A DNA stretch of 64,000 nucleotides from assembly GCA_964500965.1 (NCBI GenBank), contig CAZCQZ010000001.1, positions 62,001 to 126,000 on the forward strand. Reading direction: 5' to 3'. Made by a program: the position numbers and the translations under genes. Source of the DNA: JAISGQ01 sp964500965. Its GTDB lineage: Bacteria; Bacillota; Clostridia; Oscillospirales; Acutalibacteraceae. The notes under the pieces are model-generated. The model saw only the letters and a list, made by a program, of their open reading frames with translations, made no database searches and had not been told where the DNA came from. Each line of letters starts with the position of its first letter. Position 1 is the first letter of the stretch. Positions 17,285 to 25,204 of this stretch are shown here, in pieces.

Positions 17285-17342
17285 TGTTTTTCTGCCTCCC
17301 TTATCCGCTAATCGTTCTCTTAATTATTTCATCAAATCGGAA

Positions 17343-17371
17343 TAAAAGGAGAGCCAAGACCTCCTTTAAAA
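17343..17371 (-). terminator. weak terminator or attenuator-like hairpin between ftsL and ftsI
   Basis: The minus strand has AAAGGAG, a 9-base loop, CTCCTTT and then TATT. It is a 7-base-pair stem inside the 195-base ftsL-ftsI gap, which holds nothing else I recognise. Confidence 0.3.
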
Positions 17372-17479
17372 AATCTCGACTCTCTGCCAGTTAACTATTA
17401 TCCGTGTTACCGATATGCCGAGCAGAGCTTCTTTTTGTATTTATACTGCTCCCTGCACACGATTATGTACCGTTTTGCC

Positions 17480-18016
17480 TCAGTTATTTCCCCAGCGGAA
17501 AATTGAGGAAGTTCCGTTGCCACAGTCCTCAAAGCTGTCGAAATTATTCAGTCTGAGACATTCTGTCTGGTTATTTTCGCGGCGCTGCATACCGAGCTTC
17601 TCTGTTGCATATTTCTCGATCGCCGCATCGCTCATCTTGCTGTCAAAGGTAATTTTCATCACCTCATAATCCTGTTCAAGCATGGTAAGTTCGTCATTCA
17701 GGTCATCAATATCGTGATTTATACTGTTGACCGTCTCTCCGTTTGCAACCATTATTCCGACCAGCACAATAAATACAGATGCAATCAACGCAACCGTTGC
17801 CACACGAAGCTTTCCGTATTTATCGGTAATGGTCGCCGTCTTATTATGATGCTTGACATATCTTACCTGTTCTTCCCGTCTTCTCTCATTCTCGCGGCGG
17901 CTACGTTCCTCCTGCTTTGCCTCGCTTTCCCGCAAAATCTTTTCGGTTCTTTCAAAAAAATCAAAATCATATTTTTCAGCAGCGCTTCCCTTGCTGTAAT
18001 ATTCGCCGGTCTGCAT
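17480..18016 (-). CDS. ftsL: FtsL-like division protein
   Basis: This is a 178-residue bitopic protein. A long charged cytoplasmic segment (residues 1-70, with ERSRRENERRREEQVR) precedes one membrane helix (VATVALIASVFIVLVGIMV). An extracellular coiled coil follows (INHDIDDLNDELTMLEQDYE) and the family's post-coil segment AAIEKYATEKLGMQ, which matches the septum-initiator/FtsL pattern E-x-x-A-x-x-x-L-G-M. Position between rsmH and ftsI is the classic ftsL locus. The role is bridging FtsQ/FtsB to the FtsWI synthase. AAAGGGGCAAAGG precedes the start. The cytoplasmic extension is longer than usual. Confidence 0.85.
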   Translation of the reverse strand: MQTGEYYSKGSAAEKYDFDFFERTEKILRESEAKQEERSRRENERRREEQVRYVKHHNKTATITDKYGKLRVATVALIASVFIVLVGIMVANGETVNSINHDIDDLNDELTMLEQDYEVMKITFDSKMSDAAIEKYATEKLGMQRRENNQTECLRLNNFDSFEDCGNGTSSIFRWGNN

Positions 18017-18168
18017 TTTCCTTTGCCCCTTTCATATCTCGTTCCCGTATTCTTGTCTCACAGGTTTTCGGCTCTGCATCAGAGCTTTTCTTCAAACAAT
18101 CACATCTGTTAAAAATCACAATGTGGCGGTTTTTCCTGATTTATGTAAATTATATTACGGTAAACTAA

Positions 18169-19131
18169 TTATGTCAATAGTGTTTTTCGTTTTTTTGCAA
18201 CTCTCAGTTTGCTGCTTCTGCTTCTGGGATTCGTTTCAAGCTCGCTTTCCGAGGGTGCAATCGGTTTACGTGTGACAAGCTCCGCAAGCGGTTTTTTGCC
18301 GCATACGCATACCGGAAATTCCGGTGGACATGTACAGCCCTTGCACCATTCTGCCATTTGACGCTTAACAATTCTGTCCTCAAGCGAATGGAATGTAATC
18401 ACAGCAAGCCTTCCGTCGGCTTCAAGCAGCTCAAACGCGGATTTAAGCCCACGCTCAAGCACTCCCAGCTCGTCATTTACGGCTATCCGCAATGCCTGAA
18501 AGGTTTTTCTTGCCGGGTGGCCGTCGCGCCGTGCCGCCGCCGGAACGGCACTGCACACAATCTCCGCAAGCTGTAAGGTCGTTGTAATCGGAGCGATTTC
18601 TCTTTGCTCGCAAATTTTTTTCGCTATTTTCACGGAAAACTTTTCTTCTCCGTACTTTGTAAATATCTCAGCCAACTTCTGCCACGACTGCGTTGCCACA
18701 ATATCCGCCGCGCTTATTCCGCTTTGGCTCATGCGCATGTCAAGAGGCGCATCGTTATGATATGAGAAGCCGCGTTCGGCGCAGTCAAGCTGATGGGAGG
18801 AAACGCCGATGTCGAGCAGAACTCCGTTACAGCTCTCAAAGCCTGCTTCGGCAAGGGCGTTTTTTATGTTTTCAAAATTACTGCGCACTATTTTTACGCG
18901 ACTGTCATTTTTAAATCTTTCAGTCACCGCCGTTATTGCATCGGGGTCCTGGTCAATACAAACCAGTCTGCCCTTTTCGGAAAGGCGTGAAAGAATCGCG
19001 GCACTGTGTCCGCCTCCGCCGGCTGTTCCGTCAACATATACGCCGTCCGGTGTGTACACAAGATTTTCCACGGTTTCATTCAAGAGCACGGGGCGATGTG
19101 AAAAGCCTGTATTATTAAGTGATTCAGTCAT
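18169..19131 (-). CDS. rsmH: 16S rRNA (cytosine-1402-N4)-methyltransferase
   Basis: This is a 320-residue SAM-dependent enzyme (MraW/RsmH) that methylates N4 of C1402 in the ribosomal P site. N-terminal HRPVLLNETVENL and the SAM loop VDGTAGGGGHSAAIL are diagnostic, followed by GVLLDIGVSSHQLD, DAPLDMRM and the C-terminal ITFHSLEDRIVKR. ATG 19131 is chosen; a TTG at 19143 is an alternative, and neither has a clear Shine-Dalgarno, suggesting coupling to mraZ, which ends at 19147. A gap of 152 bases follows before ftsL, in which I see no other gene. Confidence 0.96.
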   Translation of the reverse strand: MTESLNNTGFSHRPVLLNETVENLVYTPDGVYVDGTAGGGGHSAAILSRLSEKGRLVCIDQDPDAITAVTERFKNDSRVKIVRSNFENIKNALAEAGFESCNGVLLDIGVSSHQLDCAERGFSYHNDAPLDMRMSQSGISAADIVATQSWQKLAEIFTKYGEEKFSVKIAKKICEQREIAPITTTLQLAEIVCSAVPAAARRDGHPARKTFQALRIAVNDELGVLERGLKSAFELLEADGRLAVITFHSLEDRIVKRQMAEWCKGCTCPPEFPVCVCGKKPLAELVTRKPIAPSESELETNPRSRSSKLRVAKKRKTLLT

Positions 19132-19146
19132 AATTTCAACCAATTA

Positions 19147-19563
19147 TCATATATTTAAATCTGTAAGCCGCTGTTTTTCTTCTTTCGGCGTAAGCGGCGG
19201 ATTGTCAAGCTCATATTTTTCGGGATTCCAAAACTCCACGCAATCCAGCATACCTACTATTTTTACTTTGTCGGTTATCTGGGCGTGCGCTCTCAACGCT
19301 TCCGTAAGCATTATTCTGCCCTGTGAATCCATTTCAAGGCACATTGCGCCTGCGCAAATCGCCCTCTTTAAATCGTCCGCTTCCGAGGTGGCTTCATTAA
19401 ATGCGTTTACATAACGATTCCAGTTTGCTGCGGTGTGTGCTCTGATGCTTCCGTTGGCTCGTCTTGTTACAACAAATTCATTGCCCAATTCATTTCGGTA
19501 CTTTGCAGGTATGAAAACTCTGCCTTTTGCATCGACATTATGGATAAATTCGCCTATCAGCAC
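19147..19563 (-). CDS. mraZ: transcriptional regulator MraZ
   Basis: This is a 138-residue protein with two AbrB-like SpoVT domains: the first GEFIHNVDAKGRVFIPAKYR, the second containing CLEMDSQGRIMLTEALRAHA. MraZ binds repeats ahead of its own operon and regulates the dcw cluster. The GTG at 19563 is preferred to the GTG at 19572 because AAAGGGGG is 9 bases from the first and about 1 base from the second, and because (M)LIGEFIHNVDAKGR matches family N-termini. It is first in the operon. Confidence 0.95.
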   Translation of the reverse strand: MLIGEFIHNVDAKGRVFIPAKYRNELGNEFVVTRRANGSIRAHTAANWNRYVNAFNEATSEADDLKRAICAGAMCLEMDSQGRIMLTEALRAHAQITDKVKIVGMLDCVEFWNPEKYELDNPPLTPKEEKQRLTDLNI

Positions 19564-19594
19564 CGGGCACACCCCCTTTCACAAATTTTTATCA

Positions 19595-19680
19595 AAAGTG
19601 GTCTTTTTAGGGGCTCACCGCCACTTCACTACCACTTCACTGGTCGATTACTGATTTCGCACTCCACTTTGCCCCACCGT
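19595..19680 (-). promoter_or_regulatory. MraZ-box-like direct repeats in the mraZ leader
   Basis: On the minus strand GTGAAGTGGTA is followed by GTGAAGTGGCG and GTGAGCCCC (period 11, 19613-19645), and further upstream GTGGGGCAAA and GTGGAGTGCG (period 10, 19660-19680). A lone AAAAGTGGTC-like element lies at 19595-19602. Known MraZ operators are tandem TGGG or AAGTGG-type repeats about 10 bases apart. The array starts next to the predicted +1. Confidence 0.5.
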
Positions 19681-19686
19681 GCTTTC

Positions 19687-19715
19687 ATTATAGTCACTTC
19701 TTCCGCGAATTTCAA
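19687..19715 (-). promoter_or_regulatory. mraZ (dcw operon) promoter
   Basis: On the minus strand TTGAAA, a 17-base spacer and TATAAT lie about 125 bases before the mraZ start, just upstream of the repeat array. Confidence 0.65.
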
Positions 19716-19797
19716 CACCATATTTTTCCATTTATTATGTAAAACGGCGTTTTTTATTATCGCAACTTTCTTTATTTTTGAATTATTTGTAGGCATA

Positions 19798-19835
19798 ACA
19801 ATACCCGACCACTAAATATGGTGGTCGGGTATTGT
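19798..19835. terminator. terminator-like hairpin between the coaD unit and mraZ
   Basis: A 15-base-pair perfect stem (ACAATACCCGACCAC and its complement) has an 8-base loop. The T-tail is weak on the minus strand, so function as a terminator is probable but not certain. Confidence 0.6.
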
Positions 19836-19888
19836 TCTCATTGTGAAATACTGACAAATATTTTAGAAAAATTTCTACATTTCAATCA

Positions 19889-20383
19889 TTAGTCGTCAGA
19901 GCCGCTATCATTGCTTTCATAATCTGCCGCTTTTTGCGCCGCCATAAGATTCTGACGTGCTCTGCGAAGCTCGTTAAGGCACTGGCTCATACAATCCTCG
20001 GTTTGGCGCAGACGTTTTTCCGCAAAATCCCGTGCGCCTTTCCTTATGTCGTGGGAAGCGGCAATCGCCTTTGCTTTCTTTTCTTCCGCACGCCTATTGG
20101 CTTCGCGGACTATCTCCTCCTGCTCAACCATGCGACGGGCGCGTTCCTCCGCCTTGCGGACAATACTGTCCGCCTCCCTCTCTGCATCATTGATAATTCC
20201 GCTGCGGTTTTTCACAATAGCCTGTGCTTTTCTCAATTCATCGGGGAGCGCGGAGCGCATATTCGTTGCAATGTTGCGGAGCTCGTTAGCATCAATCATG
20301 ACACGTCCGCCGCTCATAAGAACCGGCTTGGCTTTATCCAGCATTACTTCGATTTCTTCAATCAGTTCTTCGACACTTTTCAT
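19889..20383 (-). CDS. charged coiled-coil protein next to coaD, unknown
   Basis: This is a 164-residue, almost wholly helical protein, rich in Arg/Glu/Ala/Lys (EREADSIVRKAEERARRMVE, REANRRAEEKKAKAIAASHD), resembling the stalk-like part of an ATP synthase b subunit but without the N-terminal membrane helix. The C-terminus is Asp/Ser rich. Similar helical proteins follow coaD in several Clostridia. It starts 4 bases after coaD ends, so it is in the rsmD-coaD unit. AAAGGAG precedes the ATG. No function can be assigned; a scaffold or division-related role would be speculation. Confidence 0.75.
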   Translation of the reverse strand: MKSVEELIEEIEVMLDKAKPVLMSGGRVMIDANELRNIATNMRSALPDELRKAQAIVKNRSGIINDAEREADSIVRKAEERARRMVEQEEIVREANRRAEEKKAKAIAASHDIRKGARDFAEKRLRQTEDCMSQCLNELRRARQNLMAAQKAADYESNDSGSDD

Positions 20384-20387
20384 TTTC

Positions 20388-20876
20388 TCAATTCTCCTTT
20401 GCTCCTAATCTTTTTGCAATTTTTTCACACAAATCCTCAGGCACAAAGCTTGAAATATCGCCGCCGAAGCTGGCAATCTGCTTAACGACGCTTGACGACA
20501 GGAACATATTCTCCGCGCTTGTTGTGAGGAACATCGTTTCCACTTCCGGATTGAGTTTTCTGTTTGCCAAAGCCATCTGAAATTCATATTCAAAATCGGA
20601 AACCGCTCTTAATCCCTTGACGATAACATTTGCATTTAGCTCCTCGGCAAGGTCGGCAAGAAGTCCGTCATGACAAATAACCTCGACATTTTCAAGATGA
20701 CCCGTCACGCTTTTAATCATTTCAACGCGCTCCGTATCCGAAAAAACCGCACTTTTGCGCGGATTGTGGAGCACTGCAACGACCACTCTGTCAAATATTT
20801 TCGATGCTCGGTTGATAATATCAAGATGCCCGATTGTAACCGGGTCAAAGCTGCCCGGACAGATTGCCGTTCTCAT
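20388..20876 (-). CDS. coaD: phosphopantetheine adenylyltransferase
   Basis: This is a 162-residue cytosolic enzyme converting 4'-phosphopantetheine and ATP to dephospho-CoA, the penultimate step of CoA synthesis. GSFDPVTIGHLDII contains the T/H-x-G-H nucleotidyltransferase signature (residues 14-17). LVVKG-type loop VIVKGLRAVSDFEYEFQMA and the SSSxVK motif in MFLSSSVVKQIASFGG are both present. Length is normal. It is 7 bases downstream of rsmD, the usual Firmicutes pairing. Confidence 0.97.
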   Translation of the reverse strand: MRTAICPGSFDPVTIGHLDIINRASKIFDRVVVAVLHNPRKSAVFSDTERVEMIKSVTGHLENVEVICHDGLLADLAEELNANVIVKGLRAVSDFEYEFQMALANRKLNPEVETMFLTTSAENMFLSSSVVKQIASFGGDISSFVPEDLCEKIAKRLGAKEN

Positions 20877-20883
20877 AATTCAC

Positions 20884-21441
20884 CTATCCTTTTACCGTCT
20901 TTCTGCGGTACATGGTAATTTTAATTTTTCCGTATGCATATGTCTTGTCGATAACAAAATCGACGCTTCCCTTAAAGCTCTCAGGCAGGACACGTTCTTT
21001 CGGTGTTTCCACACAAACGGTTCCCGTCACCGACATATGTTCAACCGCTGCCTGAATAAAACTGTCCAGTCTCTCGTCCGCATAAGGAGGGTCAATAAAA
21101 GCAATATCGAACAGCTCGCCGCTGTTTTTCAAATAGCTCAGCGATTCCGTCTGCACAACCCTTGAACGGTCTTCAAATCCGCAGGCGGCAATATTTTCGC
21201 GGACAACCGCCGCTGCCTTCGGGGACTGCTCCAGAAACAGTGCGCTTGAGGCTCCTCTGCTCAACGCTTCAAGCCCAAGCTGACCGCTGCCGGCGAACAT
21301 ATCCAGCACTCGCCTGCCCTCCATTGAAAATTGCAGAGCGGAAAACAAGCCCTCTTTTACTCTTTCGGCGGTAGGTCTTACGTCCAGATTTTCCAGTGTT
21401 TTAAGCCGTCTGCCTCTTGCCGTGCCTGTTATGATTCTCAT
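20884..21441 (-). CDS. rsmD: 16S rRNA (guanine-966-N2)-methyltransferase
   Basis: This is a 185-residue SAM-dependent methyltransferase that modifies G966 of 16S rRNA in the assembled 30S subunit. MRIITGTARGRRL and DVRPTAERVKEGLFSAL are the family N-terminus, DMFAGSGQLGLEALSRGA (47-64) is the SAM loop, and the catalytic D-P-P-Y is at 117-120. CCAAAGGAGAAG precedes the ATG. It leads the rsmD-coaD-coiled-coil unit, 84 bases after uvrC. Confidence 0.96.
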   Translation of the reverse strand: MRIITGTARGRRLKTLENLDVRPTAERVKEGLFSALQFSMEGRRVLDMFAGSGQLGLEALSRGASSALFLEQSPKAAAVVRENIAACGFEDRSRVVQTESLSYLKNSGELFDIAFIDPPYADERLDSFIQAAVEHMSVTGTVCVETPKERVLPESFKGSVDFVIDKTYAYGKIKITMYRRKTVKG

Positions 21442-21525
21442 AATCTTACTTCTCCTTTGGTTACATAACTCATGTTAACACAAACTTATTTAGTTGTAAA
21501 GTGTCAATATTATGTTTATCTGATT

Positions 21526-23361
21526 TTATTTTACGGCGTTTTCGTGATAGGCATTATAAACCGCCTGCGCCGCCGCTTTCGTCATTCCGGGTACCGCCGC
21601 CAGCTCCTCCTCGGATGCGTTTTTTACGGCGGTTATTGTTTTGAAATGCTTCAGCAGTGCCTTTGCTCTTGCTTCGCCTATTCCATCTATGGCTGTCAGC
21701 GATGAACCTGTTATTTTCTTTGCTCTGGTTTTTCTGTGATAGGTTATGGCGAAGCGGTGTACCTCCTCCTGAATTGTGCCTATGAGCGTAAACACCTGAC
21801 GGTTTTTGGCAATCGAAACCTCATCGCCCATGGACGAAACCGCTCGTGTGCGGTGCTTTGAATCCTTTACCATTCCGAAAACCGGAATATCAAGATCGTA
21901 GGCTTCAACTATCGGCTTGACCGCCGCCACGTGCTGCTGTCCGCCGTCAAGAAGAATCAGGTCCGGCAACGTTCCGAATCCCTCCTCGCCCTTGTGTGCA
22001 AAATATTCTTCGATTCGACGTGTTATGACCTCTCGCATTGAGCCGTAATCGTCCTGCCCCTCAAAGCCTTTGATTTTAAATTTTCTGTAGGCACTTTTAA
22101 GTGGCTTTCCGTCACGAAAAACTACCATGCCGGCAACGTTCGCTTCACCTGCCGTGTTTGAAATATCATAGGATTCGATATATTCCGGTGCTTTCGGCAG
22201 TCCCAGCATACGCATCAGGTCATCGAGGGTTTCGGTCATATCTCCGAATTTGCCACGCATTATCGACAAATGCTCGGCGGCGTTGCGACGGCACATTGCA
22301 ACAAGCTCCACCTGCTCCCCTCTCATCGGTACGCTTATCGTCACCTTTTTCCCTTTCTTATCCGTCAGCCACCTTTCAAGCAGTTCCGATTTCTCCGGTT
22401 TCATGTCAATTGCTATTCTCGGTGCGATGCGCTCACGGGTGCTGTAGTATCTTGTCAAAAACTCACTGCGCAGTGTTTCCGGTGCAGGCGGTTCTTCAAA
22501 GATAAAGTGCTCACGCTCGTACAATCGCCCTCCGTAATATCTCATCACTTCTATACAGGCAGTATTACCCGATGAAGCTACCGCTATGACGTCCTGCTCC
22601 TCGACTTTTGCCATTACAACCTTTTGCTTTTCGCGTATTCGCCGTATTGCGGATATTCTGTCGCGAAGCTTCGCCGCCTTTTCAAATTCAAGGTTTTCAG
22701 CGCACTCCTCCATTTGCGCGGTCAACAGCTTAACCGTTGTATCGGCATCGGAACGCAAAAAATCAACAGCCTGCGAAAGCGCCTCGCCGTATTCCTCTCG
22801 GCTTATCTTCCCTCTGCACACTCCCATGCACTGTTTTATCGAATAATTAAGGCACGGTCTGCCCTTTCCGAAATCTCGCGGAAACTTTTTGTTACATGTC
22901 GGCAAAAGAAATATTTTACACGCCTCGTCAACCGCTTCACGCACCATTGCTCCCGATGTATAAGGTCCTATATACTGCGCTCCGTCATCTTCCGTTCTGC
23001 GCACCATTTTGATTCTGGGGTAATCCTCATCGGAAATACGCACATAGCTGTAGCCCTTATCGTCCTTTAAGAGAATATTGTACCTCGGTGAATGCTGCTT
23101 TATCAGAGAACACTCCAGCACCAGTGCCTCATATTCGGAATCGGTCACAATATAGTCGAAATCTTCCACGTTTTCAACCATACGGCGCACCTTGACCGTA
23201 TGGTTTTCCTGTGAGCCGAAATACTGACTGACCCTGTTTTTCAGTGCCTTTGCTTTTCCTATATATATGATTTCCTTTTTGGCGTTTTTCATAATATAAA
23301 CGCCGGGGCGAAGCGGCAATGACATCGCCTTTTTGCGCAATGCTTTTATGTCGTGGCTCAT
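21526..23361 (-). CDS. uvrC: excinuclease ABC subunit C
   Basis: This is a 611-residue nucleotide-excision-repair nuclease that makes both incisions around a UvrAB-marked lesion. The GIY-YIG nuclease is at the N-terminus (GVY at 20-22, YIG at 33-35, with KALKNRVSQYF). The UVR motif is around residues 205-235 (AQMEECAENLEFEKAAKLRD). The RNase H-like UvrC domain includes ESYDISNTAGEANVAGMVVF and DLILLDGGQQHV. Two helix-hairpin-helix motifs end the protein (IDGIGEARAKALLKHF, VPGMTKAAAQAVYNAY). AACGGAGG precedes the ATG. Confidence 0.97.
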   Translation of the reverse strand: MSHDIKALRKKAMSLPLRPGVYIMKNAKKEIIYIGKAKALKNRVSQYFGSQENHTVKVRRMVENVEDFDYIVTDSEYEALVLECSLIKQHSPRYNILLKDDKGYSYVRISDEDYPRIKMVRRTEDDGAQYIGPYTSGAMVREAVDEACKIFLLPTCNKKFPRDFGKGRPCLNYSIKQCMGVCRGKISREEYGEALSQAVDFLRSDADTTVKLLTAQMEECAENLEFEKAAKLRDRISAIRRIREKQKVVMAKVEEQDVIAVASSGNTACIEVMRYYGGRLYEREHFIFEEPPAPETLRSEFLTRYYSTRERIAPRIAIDMKPEKSELLERWLTDKKGKKVTISVPMRGEQVELVAMCRRNAAEHLSIMRGKFGDMTETLDDLMRMLGLPKAPEYIESYDISNTAGEANVAGMVVFRDGKPLKSAYRKFKIKGFEGQDDYGSMREVITRRIEEYFAHKGEEGFGTLPDLILLDGGQQHVAAVKPIVEAYDLDIPVFGMVKDSKHRTRAVSSMGDEVSIAKNRQVFTLIGTIQEEVHRFAITYHRKTRAKKITGSSLTAIDGIGEARAKALLKHFKTITAVKNASEEELAAVPGMTKAAAQAVYNAYHENAVK

Positions 23362-23472
23362 ATTTGCCTCCGTTTATCTTCAAATAAGCAGGACATATTC
23401 TGTTCAAGTCATATTCTACATTATTTTGAGCAAAATGTATATATGAAAATTCTCCTCAAAGGAACTGATATA

Positions 23473-24306
23473 ATGAATTTTTCCGCAGTCGATGTCTGTC
23501 GGCAGGGCGTTTATCTTACCGCCGACAGACTAAGCAGGGATATTTACGAAAAAGGGCGTCGCAAACGCATACTTGACAGTGTTTCCTTTTCCGCAGTACC
23601 CGGTGAGCTTATCGCCGTAATCGGCAGCTCGGGCTCAGGCAAGTCCACGCTGATCAACTGTTTAAACGGCTTTGAACCTGCCACTGACGGCGCGGTATAT
23701 ATTAACGGCAAAAATCTCCTGGAGCATTACGACGCATTCAAGTCCGAAATCGGCTACGTTTCACAATCGGAGGCTGTACACGACCGCCTGAGCGTATACA
23801 GTATGCTGAGATTTACCGCTCGTTTAAGGCTCGACTCGGAAATAACGAGCTTTGAAATCGAACAGCGAATTGCCGATGCTCTGCGTATATTGGGACTTAC
23901 CGAGCATCGGCACAAGCTTATAAAAAAGCTCAGCGGCGGTCAAAGAAAGCGCGCCTGTATTGCCGCCGAGCTGATTAGCGACCCTTCGCTTTTCTTCCTT
24001 GACGAGCCTACCTCCGGTCTTGACCCGGAAGCCGAGGCTTCCCTTATGAAGCAGTTGCGTCTGCTTGCTCACAAGAAGCGCAAAACCGTCATCTGTATCA
24101 CTCACACGCTTCAAAGCATTTCGCTTTTCGATAAAATTATTTTTCTCGCTCCCGGCGGTCGGCTGTGTTTTTTCGGTACATTAACTCAGGCACTCGATTT
24201 TTTCAAGGTTGACAGTCTCTCCGACGCCTACGAGCTGATACGCCGCGACCCTCAAAAATATGTGCATGCCTGTTCAGTCCTTTCCGGGGAGGCTGTTCGG
24301 CTATGA
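23473..24306 (+). CDS. ABC transporter ATP-binding protein, ABCG-like
   Basis: This is a 277-residue nucleotide-binding subunit. Walker A GSSGSGKST is at 51-59, the Q-loop at 98, signature LSGGQRKR at 153-160, Walker B LFFLDEPTSGLD at 173-184, and the H-loop in CITHTLQS. The order RKRACIAAELISDPS and the DEPTSGLD form are typical of ABCG/White-type exporters rather than importers. ATG 23473 is chosen over ATG 23443 because AAAGGAAC lies 8 bases upstream. It overlaps the permease gene by 4 bases (ATGA). The substrate is unknown. Confidence 0.9.
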   Translation: MNFSAVDVCRQGVYLTADRLSRDIYEKGRRKRILDSVSFSAVPGELIAVIGSSGSGKSTLINCLNGFEPATDGAVYINGKNLLEHYDAFKSEIGYVSQSEAVHDRLSVYSMLRFTARLRLDSEITSFEIEQRIADALRILGLTEHRHKLIKKLSGGQRKRACIAAELISDPSLFFLDEPTSGLDPEAEASLMKQLRLLAHKKRKTVICITHTLQSISLFDKIIFLAPGGRLCFFGTLTQALDFFKVDSLSDAYELIRRDPQKYVHACSVLSGEAVRL

Positions 24307-25163
24307 AGCACCGTTCGACCTTTCTCTATCAGACTAAAATTCTTATTTTTCGCAATGCCGAGATTCTTTTCAACAGCACCGGCAAGCTGATTCTTCTTAC
24401 AGCTCTGCCTATTGTCAGCGGACTTATTGTCGGTATTGCCGCAGGCGGCAATATGTTTTCGTCATTTTCCGATTCACAGACAGGTTATTTTGTGCTCTGC
24501 TGTGCAATGGTATTTACCGGTGTATTCAATTCCATTCAGGAAATATGCCGTGAGCGGGATATTCTCAAACGCGAATACTGCGCAAATCTGCGTTTGGGCT
24601 CCTATGTCTGCGGAAAGCTTTGTGTGCAGGCGGCAATCTGTGCGGTGCAGGCAATGTTGCTCCTGCTTGTTTTCTGTCTGTTTGCCGATTATTCAAAAAA
24701 TGCAGGCGGACTGATAATGCCTGCATTTTTTGAAGCTTTTGTTTCTCTTTTTCTTCTGAATCTCGCCAGTGATACTACCGGGCTTTTTCTGTCATCTCTT
24801 GTTAAGACCGTCGATATTGCCAACATTATCGCTCCGGTTTTTCTCATTTTACAGGTTGTTTTTTCGGGGGTGCTTTTTCCGTTAAACGGCATTTTTAAGC
24901 TTGTTTCACGGTTTATGGTCGGGCATTGGGCAATTGAAGCATTGGGTGCTTCCGGCGATATTGCCGCCGAGCTTCGGGAAAAGCAGGTTATGGCTACTTC
25001 AGTTGGCAGGAGCATCAGTCCGCGGCAGTCCGATATTATCGACATGTACAAGCCCAAAATCGGATTTCTGCTCACCGCATGGGGCGCATTGGCAGGATTT
25101 ATATTGCTCTTTTCGGTTTTGTGCGTGTATTCGCTCAAAAGAGTTGCAAAGGATACAAGGTAA
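24303..25163 (+). CDS. ABC-2 type permease, ABCG-like
   Basis: This is a 286-residue membrane subunit with about six helices (LILLTALPIVSGLIVGIAAG, YFVLCCAMVFTGVFNSIQ, then FCLFADYS, LFLLNLASDTTGLFLSS, IIAPVFLILQVVFSGVLFPL and a last one near 255-275). The connecting phrase ICRERDILKREYCANLRLGSY matches the ABCG/ABC2_membrane elbow helix R-E-R-x-x-x-x-R-E. The arrangement suggests an NBD+TMD exporter that works as a dimer of pairs. It is translationally coupled to the ATPase and followed by a strong terminator. The substrate cannot be inferred. Confidence 0.88.
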   Translation: MKHRSTFLYQTKILIFRNAEILFNSTGKLILLTALPIVSGLIVGIAAGGNMFSSFSDSQTGYFVLCCAMVFTGVFNSIQEICRERDILKREYCANLRLGSYVCGKLCVQAAICAVQAMLLLLVFCLFADYSKNAGGLIMPAFFEAFVSLFLLNLASDTTGLFLSSLVKTVDIANIIAPVFLILQVVFSGVLFPLNGIFKLVSRFMVGHWAIEALGASGDIAAELREKQVMATSVGRSISPRQSDIIDMYKPKIGFLLTAWGALAGFILLFSVLCVYSLKRVAKDTR

Positions 25164-25169
25164 AAAAGG

Positions 25170-25197
25170 ACAGCTCCGAAAAACCGGAGCTGTTTTT
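25170..25197 (+). terminator. terminator of the ABC transporter operon
   Basis: ACAGCTCCG and its complement pair around a short A/C loop, followed by TTTTT; an A-run upstream makes it usable for the convergent exonuclease gene too. Confidence 0.85.
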
Positions 25198-25204
25198 CCT
25201 TTTA

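Noticed and set aside
21442..21525. TTGACA on the minus strand ahead of rsmD as a promoter.
   Set aside because: No -10 box stands at a 15-19-base spacing; TAACAT is about 24 bases away.
22101..22505. Long open frame on the plus strand inside uvrC, and many like it opposite murA, ftsI and typA.
   Set aside because: These are opposite-strand shadows of clear genes, with no ribosome site and no recognisable protein features.
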